A stretch of 24,590 nt of DNA from Candidatus Aminicenantota bacterium (GCA_003524335.1 DQHV01000212.1:1-24590), one strand, 5' to 3'; counted from the stretch's first letter, positions 7,427 through 16,229 are shown. Notes: generated by a model from the letters alone, not told the origin. Made by a program: numbers and translations.

Positions 7427-9625
7427 TCAAACCCTCCACCAATAGGAGAACTTGATGAAATAGTAGCGGCTGGTGCCCCGGAAGAACCCCTGGATATCCC
7501 TTTCCCGGTTGTCATCCACCCCGAGATAAAAAACTGTGCCCGGCCGGTATTCATAGCTAAGAAGGGCACTGACATAGAGCATCCTGTAGTAGTCGTTGTA
7601 GTCGGTGATCAGCCTCACGGAGAGCGGGCGCGTGACCTGATAGTTTACGCGCTGGGAGATGACGTTGACCTTGTAGACGGCCTCCCCGCCCCGGCTCTTA
7701 TAAAACCTGTCGTTCCCCAAGCTGTAGGACACGTTCAAGTTGGGGAAGGGCTTGAGGATAAGCCACATCTCCAGGCCTGATTTATAGCCGAGATAGGGGT
7801 TGACGTCGTAGTAGATGCCGTCCCCGAAATTATACCGGATCTCCGCGCCCAGCCAGGACAGGGGCTCGGAGCCGAGTCCGATCATCAAGTCCTTTTGATA
7901 AAAATCGACACCTTCATAGCGCTCCAAACCCGACGAATACCGACCCCACATGTACGTCTGCCGCCAGCCGCTCAGGAAGCAGGAAACAGAGTATTCGTCA
8001 TCTGTCAGAGTCCCTTTGAAATCATAGATCCTCCGGTATTCGACCGACGGCCGGATGGAGACGATCCATTCGTTTTGGGGAAGGAAGGCGTAGCCGGCCC
8101 GGGCGCTTAAGGACTGGACGTCTTTCCTCCGGAAAAAGCCCAGCGACGCTTCGAAATCCGGGGGGATACTGCTGTAGTCGGCCGAGACCTGGAGATGCCG
8201 GGAATTATGGCTGAGGCCGAAAGTGAAGGCCGGCACAAAGTTTGTTTTTTCGGCGCCCATCTTGGTCATCGAGCCGACCGCCTGGAAGGAGAAGCGGTTA
8301 TACCTCATGAACTTGAAATGGCCGTCGATCCCGGCCACCCGGTTGTAGTTCGCGGTCAGAGGTCCCCCCGAAATCCCCGTTTCCTTATCTGTAGCGATAA
8401 TGCCGAGGTAGGACTCGGAGAAGAGGTCCTTCTTCAAACGGAAGATATTGACCAGGGAGTGATAGAGGGGTCCTTCAGTTTCCCCATCGTCCTCGATCAC
8501 GCCGGGCTCGAAAAGTGTGATCTCGGGCGAGTTCAAGTCCCTGGAACTGAGGAGGCCGATGGTCGTTCCCTTGCTCTTCCCGGTAAGTTTGACTCCCCAT
8601 TGGGGATCGACGATCGTCCGGGTGTAGACCAGCTCGAAGGGGGTATCGAAATAATCCTTTCCCTCTAGGAAGAAAGGTCTTTTCTCGGGATAGTACAGGG
8701 CATAGCGCTGGTTGACATCGATCTGCGGCATATCGGCCTCGATCTGACTGAAATCCGGGTTGTAGGTAGAGTCCAGCACCATGTCGGAGGTCAGCCCCCA
8801 TTTGAAATTCAGGCCGCCCTGCGGGTCGAATTTCCGGACGGTCGCCTTGAGCCCGGTGACGACGGGCATGACCTCGATGTTCTTCCCCTTGGCGATCGGG
8901 CCGGTAATCTCCAGGGTTCCGGACTGGACCAGGAAGCCGTTGCTGTCGCGCGTATGCGGGGGCCAGTACATCTCTTCGTTCTTGCGCGGAATAGAGCGCT
9001 GGATCTTGATCCCCCACGTCTGGGAACTCGCGTTCGGAAACCTCAGGCTCTTGAAAGGTATGGCCATCTCCACGGTGTAGCCCAGCTCATCCTGGTGGGC
9101 GTCGGCCAGAAAAAAAGTATCCCAGTTGCGGTCGAACCGTTCAAACCCCATGCGGCGCCGGCCGCTGCCCTCCGTAAGGATGCCGTCGGTCTGGATGCCG
9201 CAGGGGTTGATCTGAAAGACAAAGGCCCGTTTCTTGTCGTTGAACGTATCGAGATAGAGGGTGATGCCGTCGTCCGCCGGGGCCTTATCCCGCGGAGTCA
9301 GACAGGCCCGGATGGCCTTGGGGTTGGAATCAAAGCAGCGCAGAGCCACGTAGAGATAATCTTTGTCGTGGCCCAGATAGGCCTTGGTCTTCTCCGAAGG
9401 CGTCCCTCCTTCTAAGGGCTCGAATTGGGTAAAATCCTCGATCAGGGTACCGTTCTCCCAGAAGGGGTCGTCGAGCACTCCGTCGATCTTGGGTGGGGAG
9501 GTAAACTCAGGGATGCTGATCGCGTAGGTCGCCACCGGCGGCTTCGCCGTCTTGGGGGGACTCGCGGCCAGAGAGAGGGGCAGACAAAACAGGCCGAGGG
9601 CATAGGTCAGCAGGGTTGTTCTCAA
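7427..9625 (-). CDS. DUF5916 outer-membrane-type protein with CBM9-like N-domain (paralogue 1)
   Basis: A 732-residue secreted protein. After a signal peptide (LRTTLLTYALGLFCLPLSLAAS) comes a region resembling the family 9 carbohydrate-binding beta-sandwich, about residues 40-220, beginning PPKIDGVLDDPFW. The DUF5916 region follows, with YNPDFSQIEAD (about 289) and YYPEKRPFFLEG (about 310). The remainder is rich in alternating aromatic and polar residues and ends in a Trp-Trp-Arg-Val tail, as expected for a beta-barrel. The start is a TTG at 9625, chosen because it begins the signal peptide and no in-frame ATG is nearby; AGGA lies very close upstream. It follows the efflux operon by 88 bases but has its own candidate promoter. 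Molecular function is unknown for the family. Confidence 0.88.
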   Translation of the reverse strand: MRTTLLTYALGLFCLPLSLAASPPKTAKPPVATYAISIPEFTSPPKIDGVLDDPFWENGTLIEDFTQFEPLEGGTPSEKTKAYLGHDKDYLYVALRCFDSNPKAIRACLTPRDKAPADDGITLYLDTFNDKKRAFVFQINPCGIQTDGILTEGSGRRRMGFERFDRNWDTFFLADAHQDELGYTVEMAIPFKSLRFPNASSQTWGIKIQRSIPRKNEEMYWPPHTRDSNGFLVQSGTLEITGPIAKGKNIEVMPVVTGLKATVRKFDPQGGLNFKWGLTSDMVLDSTYNPDFSQIEADMPQIDVNQRYALYYPEKRPFFLEGKDYFDTPFELVYTRTIVDPQWGVKLTGKSKGTTIGLLSSRDLNSPEITLFEPGVIEDDGETEGPLYHSLVNIFRLKKDLFSESYLGIIATDKETGISGGPLTANYNRVAGIDGHFKFMRYNRFSFQAVGSMTKMGAEKTNFVPAFTFGLSHNSRHLQVSADYSSIPPDFEASLGFFRRKDVQSLSARAGYAFLPQNEWIVSIRPSVEYRRIYDFKGTLTDDEYSVSCFLSGWRQTYMWGRYSSGLERYEGVDFYQKDLMIGLGSEPLSWLGAEIRYNFGDGIYYDVNPYLGYKSGLEMWLILKPFPNLNVSYSLGNDRFYKSRGGEAVYKVNVISQRVNYQVTRPLSVRLITDYNDYYRMLYVSALLSYEYRPGTVFYLGVDDNRERDIQGFFRGTSRYYFIKFSYWWRV

Positions 9626-9688
9626 TCTTCCTAGCTTAAGTCTTGGGCTTACGAGAGCGAACGTTTTCCCGCTCAGGCCAGACTCGTC

Positions 9689-9717
9689 ATTCTACTCCTC
9701 GGCTGGACTTTCATCAA
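9689..9717 (-). promoter_or_regulatory. Candidate promoter of DUF5916 gene 1, overlapping the TolC-like stop codon
   Basis: On the minus strand TTGATG (9712-9717) and TAGAAT (9689-9694) have a 17-base spacer. The -35 box includes the TGA stop of the upstream channel gene. This would let the barrel gene be expressed apart from the sigma-controlled efflux operon. Match quality is 4/6 and 5/6, so chance cannot be excluded. Confidence 0.4.
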
Positions 9718-11285
9718 CGGCTCATCATCACCTGGTCGACACTGATATTCTTGTTCTTGAGGCTGGTGCCCGTGGCCTTCTCCAGGCTGGCCACCGAGAT
9801 CGTGAAGTCGACGATCGAGCGGAGCTCCTGAATCCGGGTGTTGCTCAAGTCCCTCTGGTAGGTGAGGACGATGAAGTTCGTGCTCAACCCGACCTTGAGC
9901 TTTTCTTCTTCGGCCTGAAGCTTTTTCTCCGCCAGCTCGCGGGCGACCCGGTAAGACTGGACTCTCTTGTAGTTCGTTTCGACCGAACGGACACCATTCC
10001 GGATCTCCAGATAAATGATCTGCTCCTGGTTCTTCAGCCTCAGCAACGCCTGCTCGAGCTCGAGCTTGGCCTGGGTGTGCGCGGCGCGCGAGAAAATCGT
10101 GTTCAGCGGGATATCGAGAGTCAAGCCGACCGTCCAGTTATTGTATTTAAGTCCAAGGGAATCTTTCATCGCTTCCCTGGCCGGCCCGGGGACGATGCCG
10201 ACGATAACACCGGAGAGGGGGTTGTCGTTGAGGTAGAGGATCCTGTCTCCGGAGATCCCGGGGCTGTAATACGACGCTGTCAGGTCGAGCCGCGGCAAAA
10301 GCTGGTTCTTGGTGTAACTGACGTTGAGGTCCTGGGTCCGCAGGTCGACTTTGAGCGACTTGAGCTCGGGCCTGTTTTGCATGGCCGTGAGGAGGGCTTC
10401 CTCGACGTCGACCTGCCGTTCCTCGAATTTGGGCAAGTCGACAGGCTTGATCGGCAGGGCCAGTTTCATCTCGTCCTCGGAGATGTTGATGATCGTCCGG
10501 AGGCGGTCTTCGTTGTTCTTGACCTCGGCCTCGGCAGAAATAATATCGGCCTCCCGGGTGGCCACCTCGGCCTGGGCGCTCAGGATCTCGATCGGGGCCA
10601 GGGTGCCTACTTCCACGGCCCTCTGGTTTTTGGCCAGGAGGTCCTGGGCAAGCTTGAGGGACTGCTGCCTCACCTTCAAATTCTCCTGGCTGTAGGTCAG
10701 GTTCCAGTACGCTTCTTCGACCGTATAGACGATGTCGGCGATCGTCTTCTCCAGGTCGATCTCGGACTTCTCGTAGCTGTTCTGGCTGACGATGATGTCA
10801 TTCCGGGTGACCTTGATCCCGAAATCCCGGAGCAATGGCTGCCGCAAATCGAAGCGGAGAGTGCTGCCGTACCGGGGGTTGACAGTTTGGAAGCGGCTGT
10901 TGCTCTTGTTCTTATAATTGATCAAGGAGGCCGTCAGCGTTCCCCCCGTCGGAATAAGTTGCTGGATCGAGGCGTCATAGTCATAGTAGTCGGTGATCGT
11001 CGTCCCCGTCGTCTCGAGCCAGGAATAGGAAGCGCTTTGATTGCTGCGGTCGGTGACGCCGAACCCCAGAGTGGGCAGGAATTTCTCCTTGGCCCGGGCG
11101 ACGGAGTAGCCGGCGATCTCCGGGCTCATGACCTGGATGGCCACGCCGTAGTTGTTTTTGAGGGTGCGAAGAATCGTATCCTCAAGGGTCAGGGAAAGGA
11201 CCTGCTCTGTCTTTTCCTGGGTCCAGGAAGCGGCCGGCCACAGCAGGATCAGGACGGCAAGAAGTCTGGCTATTCGTTCGCGCAT
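9714..11285 (-). CDS. TolC-family outer-membrane efflux channel
   Basis: A 523-residue outer membrane efflux protein, the exit duct of a tripartite pump. The signal peptide is MRERIARLLAVLILLWPAAS. The mature protein has two OEP-type halves with long helical segments, for example LKVRQQSLKLAQDLLAKNQ and LAEKKLQAEEEKLKVGLST, each containing the family pattern of a helix ending in Lys-x-x-x-G. The ATG at 11285 is chosen over an open extension further upstream because GGAGG lies 7 bases before it and the signal peptide begins there. It is the last gene of the efflux operon, 40 bases after the permease gene, and should pair with the adaptor and ABC subunits encoded just upstream. Confidence 0.93.
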   Translation of the reverse strand: MRERIARLLAVLILLWPAASWTQEKTEQVLSLTLEDTILRTLKNNYGVAIQVMSPEIAGYSVARAKEKFLPTLGFGVTDRSNQSASYSWLETTGTTITDYYDYDASIQQLIPTGGTLTASLINYKNKSNSRFQTVNPRYGSTLRFDLRQPLLRDFGIKVTRNDIIVSQNSYEKSEIDLEKTIADIVYTVEEAYWNLTYSQENLKVRQQSLKLAQDLLAKNQRAVEVGTLAPIEILSAQAEVATREADIISAEAEVKNNEDRLRTIINISEDEMKLALPIKPVDLPKFEERQVDVEEALLTAMQNRPELKSLKVDLRTQDLNVSYTKNQLLPRLDLTASYYSPGISGDRILYLNDNPLSGVIVGIVPGPAREAMKDSLGLKYNNWTVGLTLDIPLNTIFSRAAHTQAKLELEQALLRLKNQEQIIYLEIRNGVRSVETNYKRVQSYRVARELAEKKLQAEEEKLKVGLSTNFIVLTYQRDLSNTRIQELRSIVDFTISVASLEKATGTSLKNKNISVDQVMMSR

Positions 11286-11325
11286 ATGGAACCTCCAAAA
11301 ATTGAGTCTCATTCTTAATATACGT

Positions 11326-12552
11326 TTATTCGTAGCGTAAAGCTTCGATCGGGTCCAATCGCGAGGCCTTGCGGGCCGGGTAGAACCCGAAGAAAATACC
11401 AACCGAAGCCGAGAACCCGAAGGCCATGATGATAGAACTGGGGGAGACCGTCGTCTTGAACTCGGAGAATATTTTGACGTAGTGAAGGATCTTGGACAGC
11501 CCGATCCCGAAAAAGACACCGATCAGCCCTCCGAGAACGCTTAAGACGATGGCTTCCGTCAAGAACTGAAGCAGGATGTCCTTCTGCCGGGCGCCCACGG
11601 CCATGCGGATGCCGATCTCCCGGATCCTCTCGGTCACCGAGACGAGCATGATGTTCATGATCCCGATGCCGCCGACGAGGAGCGAGATCGAGGCGATGCT
11701 GCCCAGCAGGATGGTCATGATCTGGGTGGCCTGGGCCGCGCCCTCGGCGATCTCCGACATATTCCGGACCTGGAAGTCGTCCTCGGCGCCGGGGGCGATC
11801 TTGTGCCTAATCCGCATTAGTTCTTCGATCTGGGTCTGGGTCTCTTTCGTCCGCGCCGCGGAAACGGCCGAGATATCGATCGAGGATATATATTCCTGCC
11901 CGGTCAGCCTCTTCATCACCGTGGTGTAGGGCACCGTCATCATGTCGTCGCGGTTGAACCAGCCGCCGGACTCGCCTTTTGACTTGAAGACGCCGATGAC
12001 CCGGAAGGGGATGGCCTTGACGCGGATGATCTTGCCGACCGCGTCCTCGTCCTCGAAGAGGCTCTTTTTCACCTCGCTCCCCAGGACACAGACCTTGGCG
12101 GCCACCCTCACTTGACTTTCATCAAAGTACGTACCGTCCGCTAACTCCCAATTCCGGACCTCCGGGTACATGGCTCCGGTTCCCTGGATCGAGGTGTTCC
12201 AGTTCTTGTTGCCATAAACCACCTGGGCGCGCGTGCTCGCCGAAGGGGACGTGTATTTCACGGCGTCGCACTGCTGTTCGATGGCTGCCGCATCCTCGGG
12301 CTTAAGCGTGTTCCATCCCCCCGACCCGGAATGAACGCCCCCCCGGCTCCGGCTTCCCGGTGAGACAAACAGCAGGTTGGTGCCCATGGAGGCGAAGCGG
12401 TCCTCGACGCCGCGTCTGGCTCCCTCTCCGATGCTGACCATGGAGATCACGGCGCCGACGCCGATAATAATGCCCAGGGCGGTCAGGAACGACCGCATCT
12501 TGTTGCGACCGAGCGCCCGCAAGGCGACCCGGCTGGTGCGCAGTATGTTCAT
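11326..12552 (-). CDS. MacB-type ABC transporter permease
   Basis: A 408-residue permease of the MacB/FtsX (type VII ABC) group. The first transmembrane helix is near residues 20-42 (SFLTALGIIIGVGAVISMVS). A periplasmic MacB_PCD domain follows to about 275. Three C-terminal helices come next (about 277-300, 330-355, 368-390), ending with the signature YPARKASRLDPIEALRYE. The cytoplasmic coupling segment ERIREIGIRMAVGA is intact. AGGAG lies 8 bases before the ATG. Unlike E. coli MacB the ATPase is a separate gene, 15 bases upstream. The complex would use ATP to move the periplasmic domains and drive substrate from the periplasm through the TolC-like channel. Substrate is unknown. Confidence 0.94.
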   Translation of the reverse strand: MNILRTSRVALRALGRNKMRSFLTALGIIIGVGAVISMVSIGEGARRGVEDRFASMGTNLLFVSPGSRSRGGVHSGSGGWNTLKPEDAAAIEQQCDAVKYTSPSASTRAQVVYGNKNWNTSIQGTGAMYPEVRNWELADGTYFDESQVRVAAKVCVLGSEVKKSLFEDEDAVGKIIRVKAIPFRVIGVFKSKGESGGWFNRDDMMTVPYTTVMKRLTGQEYISSIDISAVSAARTKETQTQIEELMRIRHKIAPGAEDDFQVRNMSEIAEGAAQATQIMTILLGSIASISLLVGGIGIMNIMLVSVTERIREIGIRMAVGARQKDILLQFLTEAIVLSVLGGLIGVFFGIGLSKILHYVKIFSEFKTTVSPSSIIMAFGFSASVGIFFGFYPARKASRLDPIEALRYE

Positions 12553-12567
12553 GGTTCGGTCTCCTGT

Positions 12568-13287
12568 CTATCTGGCTCGGTCCTCACAGCCTTCCCGGCC
12601 TTTCTCTTCCCTGATGATCTTCCCGTCCCGCATGTAGATTCTTTTTTTGGCGTAGCAGGCGATATCGGGCTCGTGAGTGACCATGACCAGGGTGATCTTT
12701 TTATCCTCATTAAGACGAGTGAAGATCTGCATGATCTCGGCGCTCGTCTTGGTGTCCAGGTTTCCGGTGGGCTCGTCGGCGAGAATCAACGATGGGCTGT
12801 TCAATAGGGCCCGGGCGATGGCGATCCTCTGCTGCTCGCCGCCCGACAGCTGGTTGGTCTTATGGTGGGCCCGGTCTTTTAAGCCCACGGATTCCAGGGC
12901 TTTAAGGGCCAATTCCGTCCTTTGCTTGGAATTAATATGGGAGGAATAGAGGAGCGGGAGCTCGGCGTTCTCCAGGGCCGAGGTCCGGGGGAGAAGGTTG
13001 AACGTCTGGAAAACAAACCCGATCTTCTGGTTGCGGATGCGGGCCAGCTTGTCCCGGTCAAAGGTGGACACCTCTTCCCCCTCCAGCAGGTATTGCCCCG
13101 AGGTCGGCTTGTCCAAGCAGCCGACGATGTTCATCAGGGTGGATTTGCCGGACCCTGAAGGTCCCATGATGGCCAAGAACTCCCCGGCCTCGACCTGATA
13201 GGTAACGCCGCGGAGAGCATGGACCTCTGTCTCGCCGACCTTATAGACCTTGGTCAGGTCATCGATTTGTATGGCTGGAGTGGACAT
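12568..13287 (-). CDS. ABC transporter ATP-binding protein, MacB/LolD type
   Basis: A 239-residue nucleotide-binding subunit with every motif in place: Walker [10 protein letters not shown] (42-50), Q-loop Gln94, signature LSGGEQQ (147-153), Walker [13 protein letters not shown] with catalytic Glu172, and the switch His205. The DEPTGNLD form and overall length fit the MacB/LolD/FtsE branch that serves FtsX-like permeases. It lies between the adaptor and permease genes with gaps of 40 and 15 bases in one operon. It would dimerise on the cytoplasmic face of the permease. Confidence 0.95.
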   Translation of the reverse strand: MSTPAIQIDDLTKVYKVGETEVHALRGVTYQVEAGEFLAIMGPSGSGKSTLMNIVGCLDKPTSGQYLLEGEEVSTFDRDKLARIRNQKIGFVFQTFNLLPRTSALENAELPLLYSSHINSKQRTELALKALESVGLKDRAHHKTNQLSGGEQQRIAIARALLNSPSLILADEPTGNLDTKTSAEIMQIFTRLNEDKKITLVMVTHEPDIACYAKKRIYMRDGKIIREEKGREGCEDRAR

Positions 13288-13327
13288 CTGATTTCTTTCC
13301 TTAATACGTTTTTCGGGCGAACTCGTT

Positions 13328-14713
13328 TTAGCGGCGGATCATCATCATCGGGGGAGGTCCGCCAGGGTTGGTACCGGAGGCGGCCGCCTGAGCCGTCTGT
13401 TCGCCGAGGATGATCTCCTGCCCTTCTTTCAAGTCGCTGCGCAGGACCTCGGTAAAGGAATTGTCGGTCACCCCGCCCCTGATGAAGGTCACGGCCAGCT
13501 TGCCGTTTTCATCCAGGTACCAAACCGCGGTGGGCTTTCTCCTCTGTCCTCCCCCCATTCCGCCCATGCCCTGGGGCATGCCGCCGGCCGGGGAGAACAT
13601 CATCGTCTGGGCTCCCCCTTGATTGCTCTGGGTGCCCTGAGGTGTTTGGGTGCGGGTGCCTTCCTGAGTCTGACCCGGCCCTCCTTCCGCCTGGCGTTTG
13701 GCAAACATCTTCTCCCCGGCCTCCTTCATGATCTTAGCCAGCTCTTCAGCGGGGAGAGCGGGAGTGAACCGGAGAGCGCCGTTCGGGACCCGGAGAACCG
13801 CCTTGGCCTCGCCGGTGATGATCGAGACCGTAGCGGTCATGCCCGGCCGCAGCTTCAGCTCCGGGTTTTCCGCGTCCACGATGGTCGTGTAGGTTACGAC
13901 ATTCTGGGTGACCGTCGGCGAAAAACGGACCTGTTTCACCAAACCGTTGAAGGTGTTCTCCGGAAAGGCGTCGACCGTAAAGCGCACTCTCTGGCCTTCC
14001 TTGACCTTTCCCACATCGGCCTCGTCGACGTCGCACTCGACCTGCATCTTGCTCAGGTCATTGGCGATCTCGAAGATCTTGGGAGCCGTGAAGCTGGCCT
14101 GAACCGTCTGGCCTACATTCATGTTCCTGGAGATGACGACGCCGTCGATGGGCGAACGGATGATAGCATAGCCGAGGTCGATCTTACTCTGGTCGAGCTG
14201 GGACGCGGCCTGCTGGAGACGCGCCTCGGCCGACTGGAGGTCGGTCTTGGAGCCCAGATAGTTGGCCTCGGCCGTGTCTTTTTCCTCGAAGGAGATCAGG
14301 TCTTTCTCGAAGAGACTCAAGGCCCTTTCATACTGTCTCTGCAGGTTGGCCAGTGTGACCTTCGCCTTCTCGAGCGATGCTTTGGAGCTCGAATAATTGG
14401 CCTCGTTCTGTTTCACCCGGCTTTCGAACTGCAGCAGGTCGAGCTCGCCCAGGATCTGTCCTTCCTTGACCTGGGAATTGTAGTCCACATAGAGCTTGGC
14501 GATCTTCCCTGAAACCTGGCTTCCGACTTCGACCTTGGTGATCGGGTTGACCGTCCCCGAGGTGGTGACTACGGCTTCGATGTCACCCTTGGTGAGCTTT
14601 TCGAGCCGGTATTTCGGCAGGCCGTTCTTGTTGTTCTTGAGCATGGTCCAGCCGAGGATGGCCCCGGCCACGACCACCACGGCGGCGATCCCGATGATGG
14701 CTTTCTTCTTCAT
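13328..14713 (-). CDS. MacA/HlyD-family periplasmic adaptor with Met/Gly/Gln-rich insert
   Basis: A 461-residue membrane fusion protein. An N-terminal anchor (AIIGIAAVVVVAGAILGW) is followed by the first barrel and lipoyl half (VEVGSQVSGKIAKLYVDYNS). A coiled-coil hairpin spans about 95-180, and the lipoyl second half reads IIRSPIDGVVISRNMNVGQTV. Beta-barrel and membrane-proximal domains complete the protein. Unusual parts are a low-complexity Gln/Gly/Thr then Met/Gly-rich insert at about 341-392, with PAGGMPQGMGGMGGGQ, and a C-terminus ending PPPMMMIRR. It bridges the ABC permease and the TolC-like channel. Its ATG overlaps the stop of the upstream Spy-like gene by four bases. Confidence 0.94.
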   Translation of the reverse strand: MKKKAIIGIAAVVVVAGAILGWTMLKNNKNGLPKYRLEKLTKGDIEAVVTTSGTVNPITKVEVGSQVSGKIAKLYVDYNSQVKEGQILGELDLLQFESRVKQNEANYSSSKASLEKAKVTLANLQRQYERALSLFEKDLISFEEKDTAEANYLGSKTDLQSAEARLQQAASQLDQSKIDLGYAIIRSPIDGVVISRNMNVGQTVQASFTAPKIFEIANDLSKMQVECDVDEADVGKVKEGQRVRFTVDAFPENTFNGLVKQVRFSPTVTQNVVTYTTIVDAENPELKLRPGMTATVSIITGEAKAVLRVPNGALRFTPALPAEELAKIMKEAGEKMFAKRQAEGGPGQTQEGTRTQTPQGTQSNQGGAQTMMFSPAGGMPQGMGGMGGGQRRKPTAVWYLDENGKLAVTFIRGGVTDNSFTEVLRSDLKEGQEIILGEQTAQAAASGTNPGGPPPMMMIRR

Positions 14714-15156
14714 CGATCTTCTCCTTTAGACTTGTCCGGAGAGCCGTCTCTCTCGATGTCCTTGTCTTTTTGTTCAGATTCTTTTTTTCTTTGTTCGCCG
14801 TGCTTGGTGATGATGGCCTCCATTTTTTGCTTTTGCTCCGGTGTCAGCACGACATCGATTTGGTTTTTGATTTCTGTCCGAATTACGGACAGCCGATTGT
14901 GCATCTCTGTGTACAGCTCTTTGAACGTACTGTCGTTCCTCTCAAAAATCTGACGAATGCTCTCCTTCTGATCAGGGGAAAGGCCCAGGTGCCGGGCCAT
15001 TTCCTCAAGGTCGGGGGGGTGGGACGGACCTCTCTGAGCCCGGGTATGCTGCCGGGGGTGAAAAAAAATCCGCTCCGCGAAAATGCCTCCCAGGACTCCG
15101 GCCGCAAAGGCGACGAGGAGCGAGAGGACGATCCATAATCTATATTTATTGTTCAT
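14710..15156 (-). CDS. Membrane-anchored Spy/CpxP/CnrX-like periplasmic protein
   Basis: A 148-residue protein with a single N-terminal membrane segment (about 7-27) and a helical periplasmic domain carrying two LTxxQ-type motifs: LSPDQ (59-63) and LTPEQ (104-108). These define the Spy/CpxP/CnrX 'heavy-metal sensor' superfamily. Histidines cluster near the membrane (FFHPRQHTR, PSHPPD) and the C-terminus is a charged Lys/Glu/Asp tail. The gene overlaps the anti-sigma gene upstream and the adaptor gene downstream by four bases each. In CnrYXH systems such a protein sits beside an anti-sigma and ECF sigma factor and senses metal; that role here is inference from layout. It could instead be a chaperone like Spy. 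Confidence 0.85.
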   Translation of the reverse strand: MNNKYRLWIVLSLLVAFAAGVLGGIFAERIFFHPRQHTRAQRGPSHPPDLEEMARHLGLSPDQKESIRQIFERNDSTFKELYTEMHNRLSVIRTEIKNQIDVVLTPEQKQKMEAIITKHGEQRKKESEQKDKDIERDGSPDKSKGEDR

Positions 15157-15647
15157 GGTTTGTATCTCCTCGAGACATCCTTGTCCCCAACGGAGGCGAA
15201 GATCAACATCATGTTCCTGTCCTCGGCCTTTTTCTGGTCCAGAATGCTGGCCGCCTCACCGAGGGGATTCTCATCCTGGAGGAGAAACCTCTCTGTCTGG
15301 CTCAGCTCCCGGGGCTCCTGCGGCCGGAAGAAGAGGATGCCGGCGCCGAAGAGGAAGAAGACGGCCAGGGAGAAGGCGACGGCCCGATGGGCCCACTTCA
15401 CCCAGATGAGGGCGGGCGCGGTCTTATCCTGCTCTTTGAGCTTGGCCAGAAGCCGCTCCTGGAAATAGGGGAGAGGCTCCGGCACCGTCTGTGGCCGGAT
15501 AAGCCTGAGGATCATCTGATATTCCCTGTCTTTCTCTTGGCAAGAGGGGCATTTCTCGAGATGCGCTTGCAGCATAGCCCTGTTTTCGTGATCAAGTCTT
15601 CCGTCCAGAGAGCGAAGGAGAAAACGTTCGGCTTTATTGCAGTCCAT
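15153..15647 (-). CDS. Zinc-finger transmembrane anti-sigma factor
   Basis: A 164-residue protein with the ZAS-type motif HLEKCPSC (His29, Cys33, Cys36) near the N-terminus. One membrane helix follows at about 88-107 (AVAFSLAVFFLFGAGILFF), then a short periplasmic tail of about 57 residues. This is the standard layout for an anti-sigma factor that holds its ECF partner at the membrane and releases it on an envelope signal. Its start lies 14 bases inside the sigma gene, and its stop overlaps the next start by four bases, so translation of all three regulators is likely coupled. The Cys/His motif may bind zinc or act as a redox switch. Confidence 0.9.
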   Translation of the reverse strand: MDCNKAERFLLRSLDGRLDHENRAMLQAHLEKCPSCQEKDREYQMILRLIRPQTVPEPLPYFQERLLAKLKEQDKTAPALIWVKWAHRAVAFSLAVFFLFGAGILFFRPQEPRELSQTERFLLQDENPLGEAASILDQKKAEDRNMMLIFASVGDKDVSRRYKP

Positions 15648-16209
15648 GTTCTCCTCCTTGCCGAATCAGACGGCCCGTCAATTTCTCCCGCAGCTTCCGC
15701 CGCGCCCGGTGCAGCCGCGAATCCACTGTCCCCGGCGAGAGCTTCAGAACCCCGGAGATATCCTCATAGGAAAGCCCATCGATGTCCCGGAGGGTCAGGA
15801 TAACCCGATATTTCTCCGGGAGGCGCGCCAAAGCCGCCTGGACGATCTGTCGGCGTCCTTCCTCGACCCGCTTCTCTTCAAGGCTCTTGTTTTCAGCGGT
15901 CAGGGTTTGCTCGCCCACATCCTCAATGGATATCTCTTTCTGGCGCCCCTTGTTCTTTCTCAGGAAGTCCTTGGCATGATTCACGGCGATACGGTAGAGC
16001 CAGGTCCCGAACGCGGACTTGGCCTTGAATTTCGGCAGGGAGAAATAGGCCTTGATGAGGACCTCCTGGGCCAGGTCATCGGCGCTCGTCCTGTCCCGCG
16101 TGAACCCGTAAGCCAGACTGAACACCTTGCCCCTATACCTTTCGACCAAGACTCCGAAGGCCTCGCCGTCTCCTGCCTGAGACCGCCGGATGAGTTCTTT
16201 CTCGTCCAT
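15634..16209 (-). CDS. ECF-family RNA polymerase sigma factor
   Basis: A 191-residue sigma factor containing only regions 2 and 4. Region 2 spans about residues 8-87 with the DDLAQEVLIKAY core and the FGTWLYRIAVNHAKDFLRK segment. A linker follows, then region 4 (about 118-177) with the helix-turn-helix SYEDISGVLKLSPGTVDSRLH and a basic RARRKLREKL helix. Length and motifs fit RpoE-like ECF factors. It is the first gene of the efflux operon, overlapping the anti-sigma gene by 14 bases. A candidate ECF-type promoter at 16287-16311 suggests it activates its own operon. The ribosome site is weak (GAGAAG, 9 bases). Confidence 0.95.
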   Translation of the reverse strand: MDEKELIRRSQAGDGEAFGVLVERYRGKVFSLAYGFTRDRTSADDLAQEVLIKAYFSLPKFKAKSAFGTWLYRIAVNHAKDFLRKNKGRQKEISIEDVGEQTLTAENKSLEEKRVEEGRRQIVQAALARLPEKYRVILTLRDIDGLSYEDISGVLKLSPGTVDSRLHRARRKLREKLTGRLIRQGGEHGLQ

Positions 16210-16229
16210 TCGCGAACACTTCTCAATGG

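Noticed and set aside
10077..11318. 413-codon open frame on the plus strand opposite the TolC-like gene
   Set aside because: Antisense shadow; the encoded sequence is Gly/Asp/Val-rich without motifs, whereas the minus strand gives a complete OEP protein with signal peptide and ribosome site.
11286..11519. In-frame N-terminal extension of the TolC-like protein
   Set aside because: It is Ser/Arg/Pro-rich sequence antisense-like in composition, overlaps the permease gene, and the ATG at 11285 has an ideal ribosome site and starts a signal peptide.
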